NCBI GenBank assembly: GCA_945952065.1
Contig: CAMFGY010000002.1
Span: 62,001-126,000 of the forward strand
From: an uncultured Burkholderiales bacterium
GTDB taxonomy: Bacteria; Pseudomonadota; Gammaproteobacteria; Burkholderiales; Burkholderiaceae_C
DNA length: 64,000 nt
Direction of reading: 5' to 3'
The stretch's first letter is position 1. Every line of letters starts with the position of its first letter. Below are positions 8,306 through 19,633 of this stretch, piece by piece. The position numbers and the translations under genes are program-made. The notes under the pieces were generated by a model. The model worked only from the letters and a program-made list of their open reading frames with translations. It did not search any database and had not been told where the DNA came from.

Positions 8306-9088
8306 TCAGGTCTTGATCGCCAGGATGCTGACGCTCTTGACGCCGAACTTGCGCGCTGCACCCTGCGCGTTTTGCGAGATGAAACGGTAGGCCGAATTCT
8401 CTCGCAGCTGCATTACCGAAAGACCGGCCGCCTCGATCGCCGCCGTGTAATCGTCGACCTGCATGGCGCCCCCGATACAGGCGGCCCACAGCGTCGCGTC
8501 GCAGCTGATGCCTTCGGGCAGTTGGATGTCGGTGACGATGTCGGCGATAGCCAGCCGCCCACCCGGCCGTAGCAGGCGCGCGGCCTCGCGGAAGACCTTG
8601 GCCTTGTTCGGCGCGAGATTGATCACGCCATTGCTGATGACCGCATCGCAACAGGCCTCGCTAAGGCCGGTGGCGTCGATATAGCCCTTGCGGTAGGAGA
8701 CTTGGGCGAAGCCCGCCGCGGCGCGCAGGCGCTCGGCCTTGGCGAGCTGCTCGTCGGTCATATCGATGCCGATCACGGCACCGCCGGCACCGACCTTGCC
8801 GGCGGCAACAAAGCTGTCGGTCCCCGAGCCGCTGCCGAAATCGACCACGACCTCGCCCGCTTGCAGCGCCGCCAGGTCGAAGTAATAGCCGACACCAGCA
8901 AACGAGTCGATCGCCTCGCTCGGAATCGCGTCGAGCTCGGCGGATGTGTAGCCCAGGCGCTCGGTCAGCGCCCGCCCCATCTCGAAGTGAAACTCGCCCC
9001 GGGGATTGAGCGCCACATCGCGATACATCGCCTTGACCTTCTGTTCAAGCGCGTCAGTGTCGACGCGCGCGGGGAGAACGGTTGCCAT
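8306..9088 (-). CDS. SAM-dependent methyltransferase, ArsM-like
   Basis: This 260-residue class I methyltransferase has SAM motif I at 82-90 (VDFGSGSGT) and an acidic strand IGIDM at 106-110. Overall order and the motifs SNGVINL and WAACIGGA resemble arsenite methyltransferases. However, one arsenic-binding cysteine of that family is missing: the usual SNCVINL is SNGVINL here (G153). The CIGGA cysteine (C204) is kept. The substrate may therefore not be arsenite. The start at 9088 is supported by an AAGGAGG ribosome-binding site 7 bases upstream; the longer ORF to 9118 is rejected. It stands alone on the minus strand between the sulfur cluster and the mer genes. Confidence 0.75.
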   Translation of the reverse strand: MATVLPARVDTDALEQKVKAMYRDVALNPRGEFHFEMGRALTERLGYTSAELDAIPSEAIDSFAGVGYYFDLAALQAGEVVVDFGSGSGTDSFVAAGKVGAGGAVIGIDMTDEQLAKAERLRAAAGFAQVSYRKGYIDATGLSEACCDAVISNGVINLAPNKAKVFREAARLLRPGGRLAIADIVTDIQLPEGISCDATLWAACIGGAMQVDDYTAAIEAAGLSVMQLRENSAYRFISQNAQGAARKFGVKSVSILAIKT

Positions 9089-9246
9089 GTCAGCACCTCC
9101 TTGCTTGCGCAAAAGCACGCGTCGGTGACGCAGCAGACGGCGCCCGACACGCCTGTTGGCATGCTGTTCCTTTCAGCGCCGCTGTCAACACCCTTACGCC
9201 AACGCCGCAGGCCCAGCGCGCAACTAGACGTCCGCCGCCCTGTATG

Positions 9247-9642
9247 TCAGCCGGAGGCCAGCGCGTCAATGATCGGGCAGTGATCCTTTGTTCCCCCAAC
9301 ATCGCACTGGAGCAGCAGCGCCGTCAGCGCTTTGCGCATGGCCTTCAGATCGGCGAGCTTGCCCTCAATGGCCTGAATCTTATTGGCGGCCAGGACGCGG
9401 GTGTCAGCACAGGCGTGAGCTGCGTCGAGGTCGAGCAGGATACCCACTTCGTCCAAGGTGAAACCAAGCAACTGCGCCCGTTTGATGAAGCGCACACGCC
9501 TGATGGCAGCCACGGGATAGTGACGATGGCCGTTGACAGGTTTGTCCGGCTCCGGCATCAATCCACGCCGCTGGTAATAGCGGATCGTTTCCACGTTCAC
9601 CCCGGCCTCATCGGCCAATCGCCCTATCGTCAGCTCGGCCAT
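9247..9642 (-). CDS. merR: MerR mercury-responsive regulator
   Basis: This 131-residue MerR protein has an N-terminal winged helix (IGRLADEAGVNVETIRYYQRRGL), a long dimerisation helix, and cysteines at 78, 113 and 122. The last two lie in QCDVGGTKDHCPI. This matches the three mercury ligands of classic MerR. I chose ATG 9642 because the longer form would begin inside the operator. It is divergent from merT, with the typical overlapping operator-promoter in between, so Hg(II) should switch it from repressor to activator of merTP. Confidence 0.92.
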   Translation of the reverse strand: MAELTIGRLADEAGVNVETIRYYQRRGLMPEPDKPVNGHRHYPVAAIRRVRFIKRAQLLGFTLDEVGILLDLDAAHACADTRVLAANKIQAIEGKLADLKAMRKALTALLLQCDVGGTKDHCPIIDALASG

Positions 9643-9654
9643 CACCTGCACCCC

Positions 9655-9685
9655 TTGATTCCGTACCATGGTACGGACTTTAGAC
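9655..9685 (+). promoter_or_regulatory. mer operator-promoter with long spacer
   Basis: A -35 element TTGATT (9655-9660) is followed by the dyad CCGTACC-AT-GGTACGG at 9661-9676 and a weak -10 near 9680-9686 (TTAGAC/TAGACT). The spacer is 19-20 bases instead of 17. This is the standard architecture that MerR untwists on binding Hg(II). It drives merT to the right and overlaps the merR start region. Confidence 0.88.
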
Positions 9686-9716
9686 TGCTCCATATCGAAC
9701 AGGTTCATGCGAGCAG

Positions 9717-10064
9717 ATGGCTACATTCAACGTCAAGGGTTCACTCATCGCCGGCGTGCTGGCCGCAGTGGGCGCGTCGCTGTGCTGCGTCGGACCTCTG
9801 GTGTTGCTGATGTTGGGCATCGGTGGAGCCTGGATTTCCCATCTCACAGCGCTGGAGCCGCTGAGGCCCTGGTTTATTGGAGTCACGGCGCTGTGTCTCG
9901 GCCTGGCGTTCCGGCGCCTGTACTTGCTGCCGCAGGTTTGTGCACCCGATGCACGCTGCGCCGATTCACGCGTGCTCAAACGTCTGCGAACGATTTTCTG
10001 GGTGGTTGTGTTGACGCTCGTCGTATTGCTGTCGGTGCCATGGCTGGCGCCGCTCTTCTTCTGA
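9717..10064 (+). CDS. merT: Mercuric ion inner-membrane transporter MerT
   Basis: This 115-residue protein has three hydrophobic helices. The vicinal pair C23-C24 lies in the first helix (ASLCCVGPL) and a second pair C75/C81 lies in the cytoplasmic loop, both diagnostic of MerT. It takes Hg(II) from MerP and carries it into the cytoplasm, where MerA would normally reduce it. No merA is present nearby. It is the first gene under the mer promoter. Confidence 0.93.
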   Translation: MATFNVKGSLIAGVLAAVGASLCCVGPLVLLMLGIGGAWISHLTALEPLRPWFIGVTALCLGLAFRRLYLLPQVCAPDARCADSRVLKRLRTIFWVVVLTLVVLLSVPWLAPLFF

Positions 10065-10074
10065 AGGAACTCTC

Positions 10075-10353
10075 ATGCGCAAGTTTCGTATCGCCTTGCT
10101 GGCTGCTCTCCTGCCATTGTCTGCACTCGCTGCGACGCCTCAAACCGCTGTCCTCAATGTGCAGAACATGACCTGCGGCCTGTGCCCTGTCACGGTGAAG
10201 AAGTCACTGGAGAAGGTCCCCGGCGTCAGCCAGGTGCAAATCAACTTTGACGCGAAGACCGCCAAAGTGACCTTCGATGCTGACAAGGCTACTGTTGCAG
10301 CCTTGATGCACGCAACCACCGCAGCAGGCTTCCCATCGGCGGTTCATAAATGA
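10075..10353 (+). CDS. merP: Periplasmic mercury-binding protein MerP
   Basis: This 92-residue protein has a signal peptide of about 20 residues and one heavy-metal-associated domain with the ligand motif MTCGLCP (C34, C37). It captures Hg(II) in the periplasm and passes it to MerT. It begins 10 bases after merT and its stop overlaps the next start as ATGA, so translation is coupled. Confidence 0.92.
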   Translation: MRKFRIALLAALLPLSALAATPQTAVLNVQNMTCGLCPVTVKKSLEKVPGVSQVQINFDAKTAKVTFDADKATVAALMHATTAAGFPSAVHK

Positions 10354-10571
10354 TGACGGCCGCTGCCATCCTGAATTCGGTACTGACCTGCCCGCATTGT
10401 GGTCACACCAAGCAAGAGGTCATGCCCACCGACGCCTGCCAGTTCTTCTACGAATGCGACCACTGCCAGGCCTTGCTGCGGCCGAAGGCTGGGGATTGCT
10501 GCGTGTTTTGCTCGTATGGGTCCGTCAAGTGCCCGCCCATTCAGATGCAGCGCGGCTGTTGCGGATCCTGA
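10350..10571 (+). CDS. GDCCVxC-domain small cysteine-rich protein
   Basis: This 73-residue cytoplasmic protein has a TCPHCGHTK zinc-ribbon-like start and the signature GDCCVFCSYGSVKCPP, and ends in RGCCGS. GDCCVxC proteins commonly accompany mer genes, and some homologues carry selenocysteine in this motif. Here the codons give ordinary cysteines. Its job is unknown, possibly thiol-based mercury trafficking. It is the last gene of the merTP operon, with a 4-base overlap with merP. Confidence 0.82.
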   Translation: MMTAAAILNSVLTCPHCGHTKQEVMPTDACQFFYECDHCQALLRPKAGDCCVFCSYGSVKCPPIQMQRGCCGS

Positions 10572-10635
10572 GGACAGTCATCGGGGTGGCAACAACTGCG
10601 CGATACGGATGGCCGCACCGAACTGCTGCTGAGGG

Positions 10636-10959
10636 TCAGCGCGCCGACGGTTGGAACATGATGAGGCCCATGCCGCACAGCGCCACAGCCACGCCCGCGA
10701 AGTCCCAAGGCGTCGGTCTGATCTGATCAACGGCCCAGAGCCAGGCCAGTGCCACGCCGATGTAGACACCGCCGTAGGCGGCATAGACCCGGCCCGCTGC
10801 CGTCGCGTGAAGGGTCAGCAACCAGGCGAACAGCGCCAGGCTCAGGGCCGCCGGGATCAGCAGCCAGATCGAGCGCCCCTGCTTGAGCCATAGATACGGC
10901 AGGTAGCAGCCAATGATCTCGGCCAGTGCCGTGGCGATAAAAAGCAGCAGGGTCTTCAC
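10636..10959 (-). CDS. YnfA family inner-membrane protein
   Basis: This 107-residue protein has four hydrophobic helices and the family-typical sequences [23 protein letters not shown] and [13 protein letters not shown] chose the GTG at 10959 because it has a TTGAGG ribosome-binding site 6 bases upstream, gives the usual YnfA length of about 108, and leaves the preceding EamA gene without overlap. YnfA proteins are small SMR-like membrane proteins of uncertain transport role. It is the last gene of the long leftward metal-resistance run. Confidence 0.85.
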   Translation of the reverse strand: MKTLLLFIATALAEIIGCYLPYLWLKQGRSIWLLIPAALSLALFAWLLTLHATAAGRVYAAYGGVYIGVALAWLWAVDQIRPTPWDFAGVAVALCGMGLIMFQPSAR

Positions 10960-10966
10960 AGCATCC

Positions 10967-12031
10967 TCAATGGGCATGTCGATGGTGGGCGTCAGGGAAA
11001 TGCGCATGACTATGCGCTACGGGCTCATGCCGATGGGGATGGGCGTGGCGAGTGCCTGCGGGAACGGGTGGCTCATGCTCATGGTCGTGATGCAAGTCGC
11101 CATCGCCATGGACATGCTCGTGCTCATGCTCCATCGCCTCGTGAAGATGCTCGTGCTCATGCCGCTCGCTCAGGTGCAAGGCGACACCGATGGCCATCAA
11201 CAGCCCTGCCAGCAGCAGCTGCCAAGTCCATGATTCACCGAGCAGCACGAAAGCCAAGATGGCGCCGACGAACGGGGCAACGGAGAAATAGGCCCCGGTG
11301 CGGGCTGTGCCCAGATGGCGAAGGCCGACCACAAAAAGCACCAGGCTTGCTCCATAGCTGGCAAAGCCCAGCAGACCGGCAGCCAACACGGTGCCAGCGC
11401 CAGGCCAATGCGCGCCTGCGATGAAGGCAAGCACCAGATTGGTCGTGCCAGCTGCCAGGCCCTTCGTCATGGCGATATAGCTGGCATCCGTCAGCGAGAC
11501 CTTGCGCGTCAGGTTGTTGTCGATGCCCCAGGCGAAGCAGGCTCCCAGCACGGCGAGGGCCGGCCACCAGCTTTCGAATCCGTTGGCTGCTGCATCAGCC
11601 CCTGGCCAACTCAGCACCACGCTTCCAGCCACGATGGCCAGCATGCCCAACGCGATGTGCCGGTCGAAGTTCTCCTTGAAGGCGAACCAGGCCAATAGCG
11701 CCGTCATCACGCCCTCTGCATTGAGCAACAACGACACACCCGCAGCGGGCATGCGGGAGAGGCCAAGCATCAGCAGGGCAGGCCCGACCATGCCGCCCGT
11801 GACGATGGCGCCCGCAAGCCACTTGCCGTCCCGTGCTTCCATCTGTACGACAGGAGCGCGACGAGCGCGACGCACCAGCCAGAGCCCGAAGCCCGAGCCC
11901 AGATAGAGCAAGGCCGCCAACAGCCACGGGCCGGTTTGCCCCAGCAGGGGCTTGGCCAGCGGCGTTCCCGCTCCGAACAAGACTGCGGCGGCCAAGGCGG
12001 CAAGTACGCCAGGTTCAAACTTTGATTTCAT
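10967..12031 (-). CDS. EamA/DMT-family transporter with histidine-rich tail
   Basis: This protein of about 354 residues has ten predicted membrane helices in two EamA repeats, followed by a C-terminal tail of about 60 residues rich in His, Glu and Asp ([19 protein letters not shown] and a second cluster). Such tails bind divalent metals, so the protein may export or sense a metal, which fits its place downstream of the czc genes. The start is uncertain. ATG 12031 is taken, ATG 12040 is equally open, and a GTG at 12076 would overlap the upstream stop as GTGA. Confidence 0.78.
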   Translation of the reverse strand: MKSKFEPGVLAALAAAVLFGAGTPLAKPLLGQTGPWLLAALLYLGSGFGLWLVRRARRAPVVQMEARDGKWLAGAIVTGGMVGPALLMLGLSRMPAAGVSLLLNAEGVMTALLAWFAFKENFDRHIALGMLAIVAGSVVLSWPGADAAANGFESWWPALAVLGACFAWGIDNNLTRKVSLTDASYIAMTKGLAAGTTNLVLAFIAGAHWPGAGTVLAAGLLGFASYGASLVLFVVGLRHLGTARTGAYFSVAPFVGAILAFVLLGESWTWQLLLAGLLMAIGVALHLSERHEHEHLHEAMEHEHEHVHGDGDLHHDHEHEPPVPAGTRHAHPHRHEPVAHSHAHFPDAHHRHAH

Positions 12032-12072
12032 GGACTGCATTATTGGGCGAGGCGCAAATGTCAGGCCCGTAC

Positions 12073-12615
12073 TCACTCGTTCCCAACATCACCCACGAAT
12101 TTGGAATCCCGTGTGAGCTGGAGGGCAGTCGCCCTGTCGATCTTGTCGATGTTGAAATCGCGCTTGGTCCAAAACGCCCACCCGTTCAACTGCAGATACT
12201 GCACCTCGCCCGCTACGCCGCTGACAGCAGCTTGGGTCGCGCCCCGCCCCCAGTCAACACTGATCACATGTTGACCTGCGGGCAGCCTGAATCTCACAAA
12301 GGTTCTCGGCAGCGTTCTGACTGCGGACACGCCTGGCGACCGCAACTCGACCAACTCGGTCGGATCGGCCCAGTTGTTTCGCACGATGTACACGGTGAAC
12401 ACACCAGCTGCGCCGTCGAGGGCGGCGGCATCTGTGGCCAGCGATGCCGGCGGAACCCCGCCCAAGATGCAGACCTTCTTGCGTGGTTTTAATAAGGATT
12501 GACAGTAGCTGTCGGCCGGAACCGGCGGCGTTGGTGACGCCGGAGTCACCGCACATCCAGCCAACAACACCATCGTGGCGGCAAGAGCAAAAAAAGTCAC
12601 TCGTTCGGCTTGCAT
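12073..12615 (-). CDS. Putative lipoprotein
   Basis: This 180-residue protein has a lipobox (LLAGC) ending at residue 21, followed by a Pro-rich linker. The rest looks like a small beta-rich periplasmic domain (residues 70-150) without a motif I can name. A GAGGGG ribosome-binding site precedes the ATG. It lies 73 bases after czcA and before the EamA transporter on the same strand, so it may be part of the metal operon. Its role is unknown. Confidence 0.65.
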   Translation of the reverse strand: MQAERVTFFALAATMVLLAGCAVTPASPTPPVPADSYCQSLLKPRKKVCILGGVPPASLATDAAALDGAAGVFTVYIVRNNWADPTELVELRSPGVSAVRTLPRTFVRFRLPAGQHVISVDWGRGATQAAVSGVAGEVQYLQLNGWAFWTKRDFNIDKIDRATALQLTRDSKFVGDVGNE

Positions 12616-12688
12616 ATAGGCCCCTCTTCACATCGAATGAAAAGCGGCGCTCGCCAGGCAGGCGAAGCGCCGCTCGGCGTGCGTCAAT

Positions 12689-15883
<3,195 letters not shown>

Positions 15884-16225
15884 TCAGACCGCCGCATCGC
15901 CGCGTTGGCCGGTGCGGATGCGGACGATGTCCACGAGCTCGGTGACGGCAATGACGCCGTCGCCCGCCTGGCCCGTGTGGGCCGCCTCTTCGATGGTCTG
16001 CACCAGCGAGGCCAACTGATCGTCAGCGCAGTACATCACCAGGACCACGCGCGCATGGCTGTCGGGGACCAACTCGTCGGCGACATAGGCATGCCCGGCA
16101 CCGTGACCACGAGGATGGCCCTGGGCCTTGAACACAGTAAAACCAGGCAGGTGCGGAAGTCGATGCAAGGCCTCCTCGACCCTCTCCAGGCGATGCGGCT
16201 GCAAGATGGCAGTGATTTGCTTCAT
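15884..16225 (-). CDS. PII/GlnB-like metal-linked small protein
   Basis: This 113-residue protein starts MKQITAILQPHRLERVEEALH, like a PII/GlnB ferredoxin-like fold. It has a T-loop-position segment rich in Gly and His (AQGHPRGHGAGHAY) and ends GDGVIAVTELVDIVRIRTGQRG, as PII proteins do. The PII tyrosine and usual T-loop sequence are absent, so it is not a nitrogen regulator. Members of this type sit between czcB and czcA and probably bind metal and modulate the pump. The start has a GAGGAG site 6 bases upstream. The longer ORF to 16441 overlaps czcB and is rejected. Confidence 0.75.
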   Translation of the reverse strand: MKQITAILQPHRLERVEEALHRLPHLPGFTVFKAQGHPRGHGAGHAYVADELVPDSHARVVLVMYCADDQLASLVQTIEEAAHTGQAGDGVIAVTELVDIVRIRTGQRGDAAV

Positions 16226-16235
16226 GGCTTGCTCC

Positions 16236-17837
16236 TCAGTGGTCGTGGCTGGCACCGGCTTTGCCGATGTCTGCCTTGATGAGATAGCTGTTCTTGGCGG
16301 CATAGCGCTCGCCAGCGGACAGTCCTTTGAGCACCTCCACATGGCGGCCGTCGCTGCGGCCGAGCTCCAGCGGCCGGGCCTCGAACTGCTGGCCATAGCG
16401 GCCGAACACGACAGACCAATCGCGCAGGGTCTGGACGGCATCCACCGAAACAGCCACCGGCACCTCGACCTCGTCCGAGGTCAGGTCCACCGTGACGGAC
16501 AGGCCGGGGCGCCACAGGCCCTTGGGGTTGGCCAGGACCAATCGCGCCATCGCGTTGCGGCTTTGTTCGCCCACCAGCGCGCCGACATAGCTGAGCTTGG
16601 CGGTGGCTTGAGCTTCGAGGCTGGATGCCTTGACAGTGCCCATGTCGCCCACCTTGAGTCGGTTCACCTCCTTGGCCGGTACGGTCAACTCCACCCACAC
16701 AGTGGACAAGTCGGCCACCTGGAATATGGGGGCGTCCTCTTTCAACACTTCGCCGACGCTGATCTTCTTGTCGGTGACCACGCCGTCAATGGGCGAGCGG
16801 ATTTCGTAGCGGGTCAGGCCTTGCGTGGAGGTGCTGGCGCCTGAACCCAATGCCCCCAGCGAGGCCAGCTTCTGGCGTGCGCTCTCAAGGGTGATCTCGG
16901 CTTCCTGGAAGGCCTGGCGTGCGCTCAGATAGTCCTGCTCGGCCGTGATCTTCTCTTCCCAGAGCTTCTTCTCTCGCTCATAGGTCGTCTTGGCCAGGGC
17001 CATGCGTTTCTGGGCGGCCAGCAACTCGCTGCGCTGGTCGGCCAGGGCCTGGCTTGAGATGACGGCCAGGACCTGCCCCTGGCGCACGCGGTCGCCCGCA
17101 TTGGCGCGCACCGCTTCGACGACACCAGCCAGCCGGGGTGTGACGAACACGCTGCGATCCTGGTTCAGCTTAACTTCACCAAGCATTTGCACGCTGCTGC
17201 GAATGCGTGCCGGCCCCGCCGCCGCAATCTCCACTCCATTGCGTTTGAGCTGCTCGTCGCTGACCTGCACGCGCGCCTCCACCTGCTCGAACTTGAACTC
17301 AAATGCTTGGCCACCAAGCTGCGCTTGGATGGTGCCGTTGAAGGAGTGAGGTTCCTCCACGACGGCAGAGCCCTTCAAATAATCCTTCTCGACGGCAAAG
17401 GCAAACGGCTGAGGCTGGCGACCCAGGCGATCCAAGGTCACGCTGACCTTGGCCTGATTCGGCGCCAGCGGCTTGCCATCGCGGTACAGATAGACGCGGA
17501 ATTCTGGTTCCACATCGGTCTCGTAGATGGTCAGCTCAAGGCCGAAGTTATCCTTGGTGAACAGCTTGCCGCCATGCGGGCCTTTGCTTGGAGCCGCGGC
17601 TTCGTCGTGATGCTCCTTGTCGCCATGCTTGTCGTCATGGCCATGGCCCTCGTCATCCTTGGCCTTTTTGCCGTGGTGCTCGTCATCGGCATGCGCGGCA
17701 CTCTCGGCGTGGCCGTGTCCGTCGCCGGCCGACTTGGCTGTCTCGCTGCGCAGGATGGCCACGCCAAGCACCAGTCCAACGATCAGCACCGCGGCAATGG
17801 CCACGGCGGACTTCTTGTTCTTCGATTCAATCAACAT
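16236..17837 (-). CDS. czcB: CzcB-type periplasmic adaptor of RND efflux
   Basis: This 533-residue membrane-fusion protein links CzcA to CzcC. It has one N-terminal anchor helix (residues 8-30). A His/Asp/Lys-rich metal-binding stretch follows at about 38-85 (GHGHAESAAHADDEHHGK and onward). Then come barrel-sandwich and coiled-coil segments (about 230-330) and a beta-barrel domain. It overlaps nothing and is spaced by 6 bases from czcC. The acidic-histidine region is longer than in many adaptors and could pre-bind Zn or Co in the periplasm. Confidence 0.9.
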   Translation of the reverse strand: MLIESKNKKSAVAIAAVLIVGLVLGVAILRSETAKSAGDGHGHAESAAHADDEHHGKKAKDDEGHGHDDKHGDKEHHDEAAAPSKGPHGGKLFTKDNFGLELTIYETDVEPEFRVYLYRDGKPLAPNQAKVSVTLDRLGRQPQPFAFAVEKDYLKGSAVVEEPHSFNGTIQAQLGGQAFEFKFEQVEARVQVSDEQLKRNGVEIAAAGPARIRSSVQMLGEVKLNQDRSVFVTPRLAGVVEAVRANAGDRVRQGQVLAVISSQALADQRSELLAAQKRMALAKTTYEREKKLWEEKITAEQDYLSARQAFQEAEITLESARQKLASLGALGSGASTSTQGLTRYEIRSPIDGVVTDKKISVGEVLKEDAPIFQVADLSTVWVELTVPAKEVNRLKVGDMGTVKASSLEAQATAKLSYVGALVGEQSRNAMARLVLANPKGLWRPGLSVTVDLTSDEVEVPVAVSVDAVQTLRDWSVVFGRYGQQFEARPLELGRSDGRHVEVLKGLSAGERYAAKNSYLIKADIGKAGASHDH

Positions 17838-17843
17838 GTGTTC

Positions 17844-19142
17844 TTACTCCTGAGATTGACGAGCTTGGCTGGGGTCTTGGCCCAGCAAGCGGTCGAGTTC
17901 GGCGGCAGCGCGGTAGGCATCTGCTGTGCTGCGCAGGATTTGCTGGCGCAGTTGGAACAGCGTGCGCTGGGCATCGAGCACATCGAGGAAGGCGAACTTG
18001 CCCAGCTCGTAGCCCTTCACCGCAGCGTCATAGGCTGACTGCGCAGTGGGTAGCACCTCGGTGCGCAGCATCTGCACCTGCTGGCGGGTCAGGCGCAGCT
18101 TCTCCACCGTCTGAGACACATCGGTTTGCAGCCGCAAGGTGGCGGCGCTGAGCGCTTCGCGCGCCTGGTCTTCACGGCGCAGCGCTTCCATCAGGTTGCC
18201 CTGGTTGCTGTCCATGATGGGCAGCGGGATCGACAGGCCCATCACCGCTTGCGTGCGGCCCTGCTCGGCAGCGCGCTTGGCGCCCAGCGTGACCGTCAGG
18301 TCCGGGATGCGCTTGGCGCGTTCGCCGCTGGCCAGCGCCTGGCGCCTGGCGATGTCCAACTGCGCCAAACGGATTGCCGGCGCCTGCGCCATCTGTTCGC
18401 CCAGGCCTTGGTCGGACGGCATCTCCGGCAGTGCTTCGGCATTGCCATCCGCGCGATCAAAGGCGACCTTGCCGGCCCCCCAGAAGGAAGCCAGGCGCTG
18501 CCGTGCCAGCAACAGATCGCTCTGCGCTTGCGCCAGCTCGGAGCGAACGCCGGCTTCGGCAACCTGAGCCTTGGCATGCTCCAGCGGAGGTACCTTGCCT
18601 GCCTGAAGACGCTTGCCGGCGATGCCGGTGGCATTGCGTGCGAGATCCAGCGAGGCTTGCACCAAACGGGACTGCTCCTGCGCGCTGAGCACCTCGAAGA
18701 AGGCGCTGGAAACAGCTGCGCGCAACTCGGCCTGCTTGGACTGCAGCGCCACGCCAGCCTGCTCCCGGGCGCTGGCCGCAGCGGCCAGTCGTGCCGAGCG
18801 TTTGCCGCCCAATTCGATGGGCTGAGACCACTGCACGGTGGTCGTGCGCGTGGCGCTGCGTGTGTCTTCCACCAGCAGGCCCAGCTCAGGGTTGGGGCGC
18901 GCGCCGGCTTGCTGCTCCGCACCTTCCATCGCTTGCAGTTCCAGCCGAGCGCTGGCCAGCTCGGGGTTGTGGGTCAGGGCCAGGCGAAGCGCCTCGGCCA
19001 GCGTCATGGTCGAACTGATCGGGGCCGCATCGGCGGCACGCGGGGCAGCGGCAGGCATGGCCACGCCATCCGCAGCCAGGGTATGGGAACACAGCGCCGC
19101 CAATAGCAGCGGCGCAAAAAAGCCTTGAGGATGGCTTCGCAT
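17844..19142 (-). CDS. czcC: CzcC-type TolC-family outer membrane channel
   Basis: This 432-residue outer-membrane efflux protein has a signal peptide (ending about residue 23) and two OEP repeats with long helices, for example LAEALRLALTHNPELASARLELQAM and its second-half counterpart starting RLAQLDIARRQALASGERAKRIPD (both described here only in outline). It forms the outer tunnel for the CzcBA pump. It lies directly upstream of czcB and downstream of czcI, in the canonical czcICBA order. Confidence 0.88.
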   Translation of the reverse strand: MRSHPQGFFAPLLLAALCSHTLAADGVAMPAAAPRAADAAPISSTMTLAEALRLALTHNPELASARLELQAMEGAEQQAGARPNPELGLLVEDTRSATRTTTVQWSQPIELGGKRSARLAAAASAREQAGVALQSKQAELRAAVSSAFFEVLSAQEQSRLVQASLDLARNATGIAGKRLQAGKVPPLEHAKAQVAEAGVRSELAQAQSDLLLARQRLASFWGAGKVAFDRADGNAEALPEMPSDQGLGEQMAQAPAIRLAQLDIARRQALASGERAKRIPDLTVTLGAKRAAEQGRTQAVMGLSIPLPIMDSNQGNLMEALRREDQAREALSAATLRLQTDVSQTVEKLRLTRQQVQMLRTEVLPTAQSAYDAAVKGYELGKFAFLDVLDAQRTLFQLRQQILRSTADAYRAAAELDRLLGQDPSQARQSQE

Positions 19143-19240
19143 CGAACTCTCCGGGTTGTTGAAACAACAAGGGACGGTTCGGCGCGGCGTCAGCTCGCGT
19201 CAGCGAGCAAGTCAGTCAGGGGAAGAAACGACGCGCCGAA

Positions 19241-19597
19241 TCAGGCGCGCAGCCAATTGGGGCGTTCGAGCCCGTCGGGCACGAAGGACTCCACCAGGCA
19301 TGGCCGGTCCGCTGAAGGCGGGGTGCTGCCCGGTTCGGAGATGACAAAGCTGTCGTTCGGCGCAAGCGCCGCAGGGCTCAGGTGGCAATGGCCGTGATCA
19401 AGGTCGGCTGCGAGCAAGACGCTCTTGACCGCAGGCTTGCCTGCCGTTTCTTCGGCGCCATGCGAATGCGCATGGTGACCGAAATGCGGCCGGTGCTTCG
19501 GCGTCGTTTCCTCATGCCCGCAATAGCTGGCCGCTGTTGCCCAGGAGAACTGGGTCAGCACCAACAGGGCGAGGATAAAGACGATGCAACGGCGCAT
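19241..19597 (-). CDS. czcI: CzcI-like histidine-rich periplasmic protein
   Basis: This 118-residue protein has a signal peptide (MRRCIVFILALLVLTQFSW) followed by AASYCGHEE and a His-rich segment HRPHFGHHAHSHG, as in CzcI of Cupriavidus-type czc clusters. CzcI is thought to modulate induction of the czc operon, although its mechanism is unsettled. It sits between the P-type ATPase and czcC, all leftward, with gaps of 36 and 98 bases. Confidence 0.78.
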   Translation of the reverse strand: MRRCIVFILALLVLTQFSWATAASYCGHEETTPKHRPHFGHHAHSHGAEETAGKPAVKSVLLAADLDHGHCHLSPAALAPNDSFVISEPGSTPPSADRPCLVESFVPDGLERPNWLRA

Positions 19598-19633
19598 GGC
19601 GGGAAGTATATCGAAGGCTCAGTCAGGCAAGAC

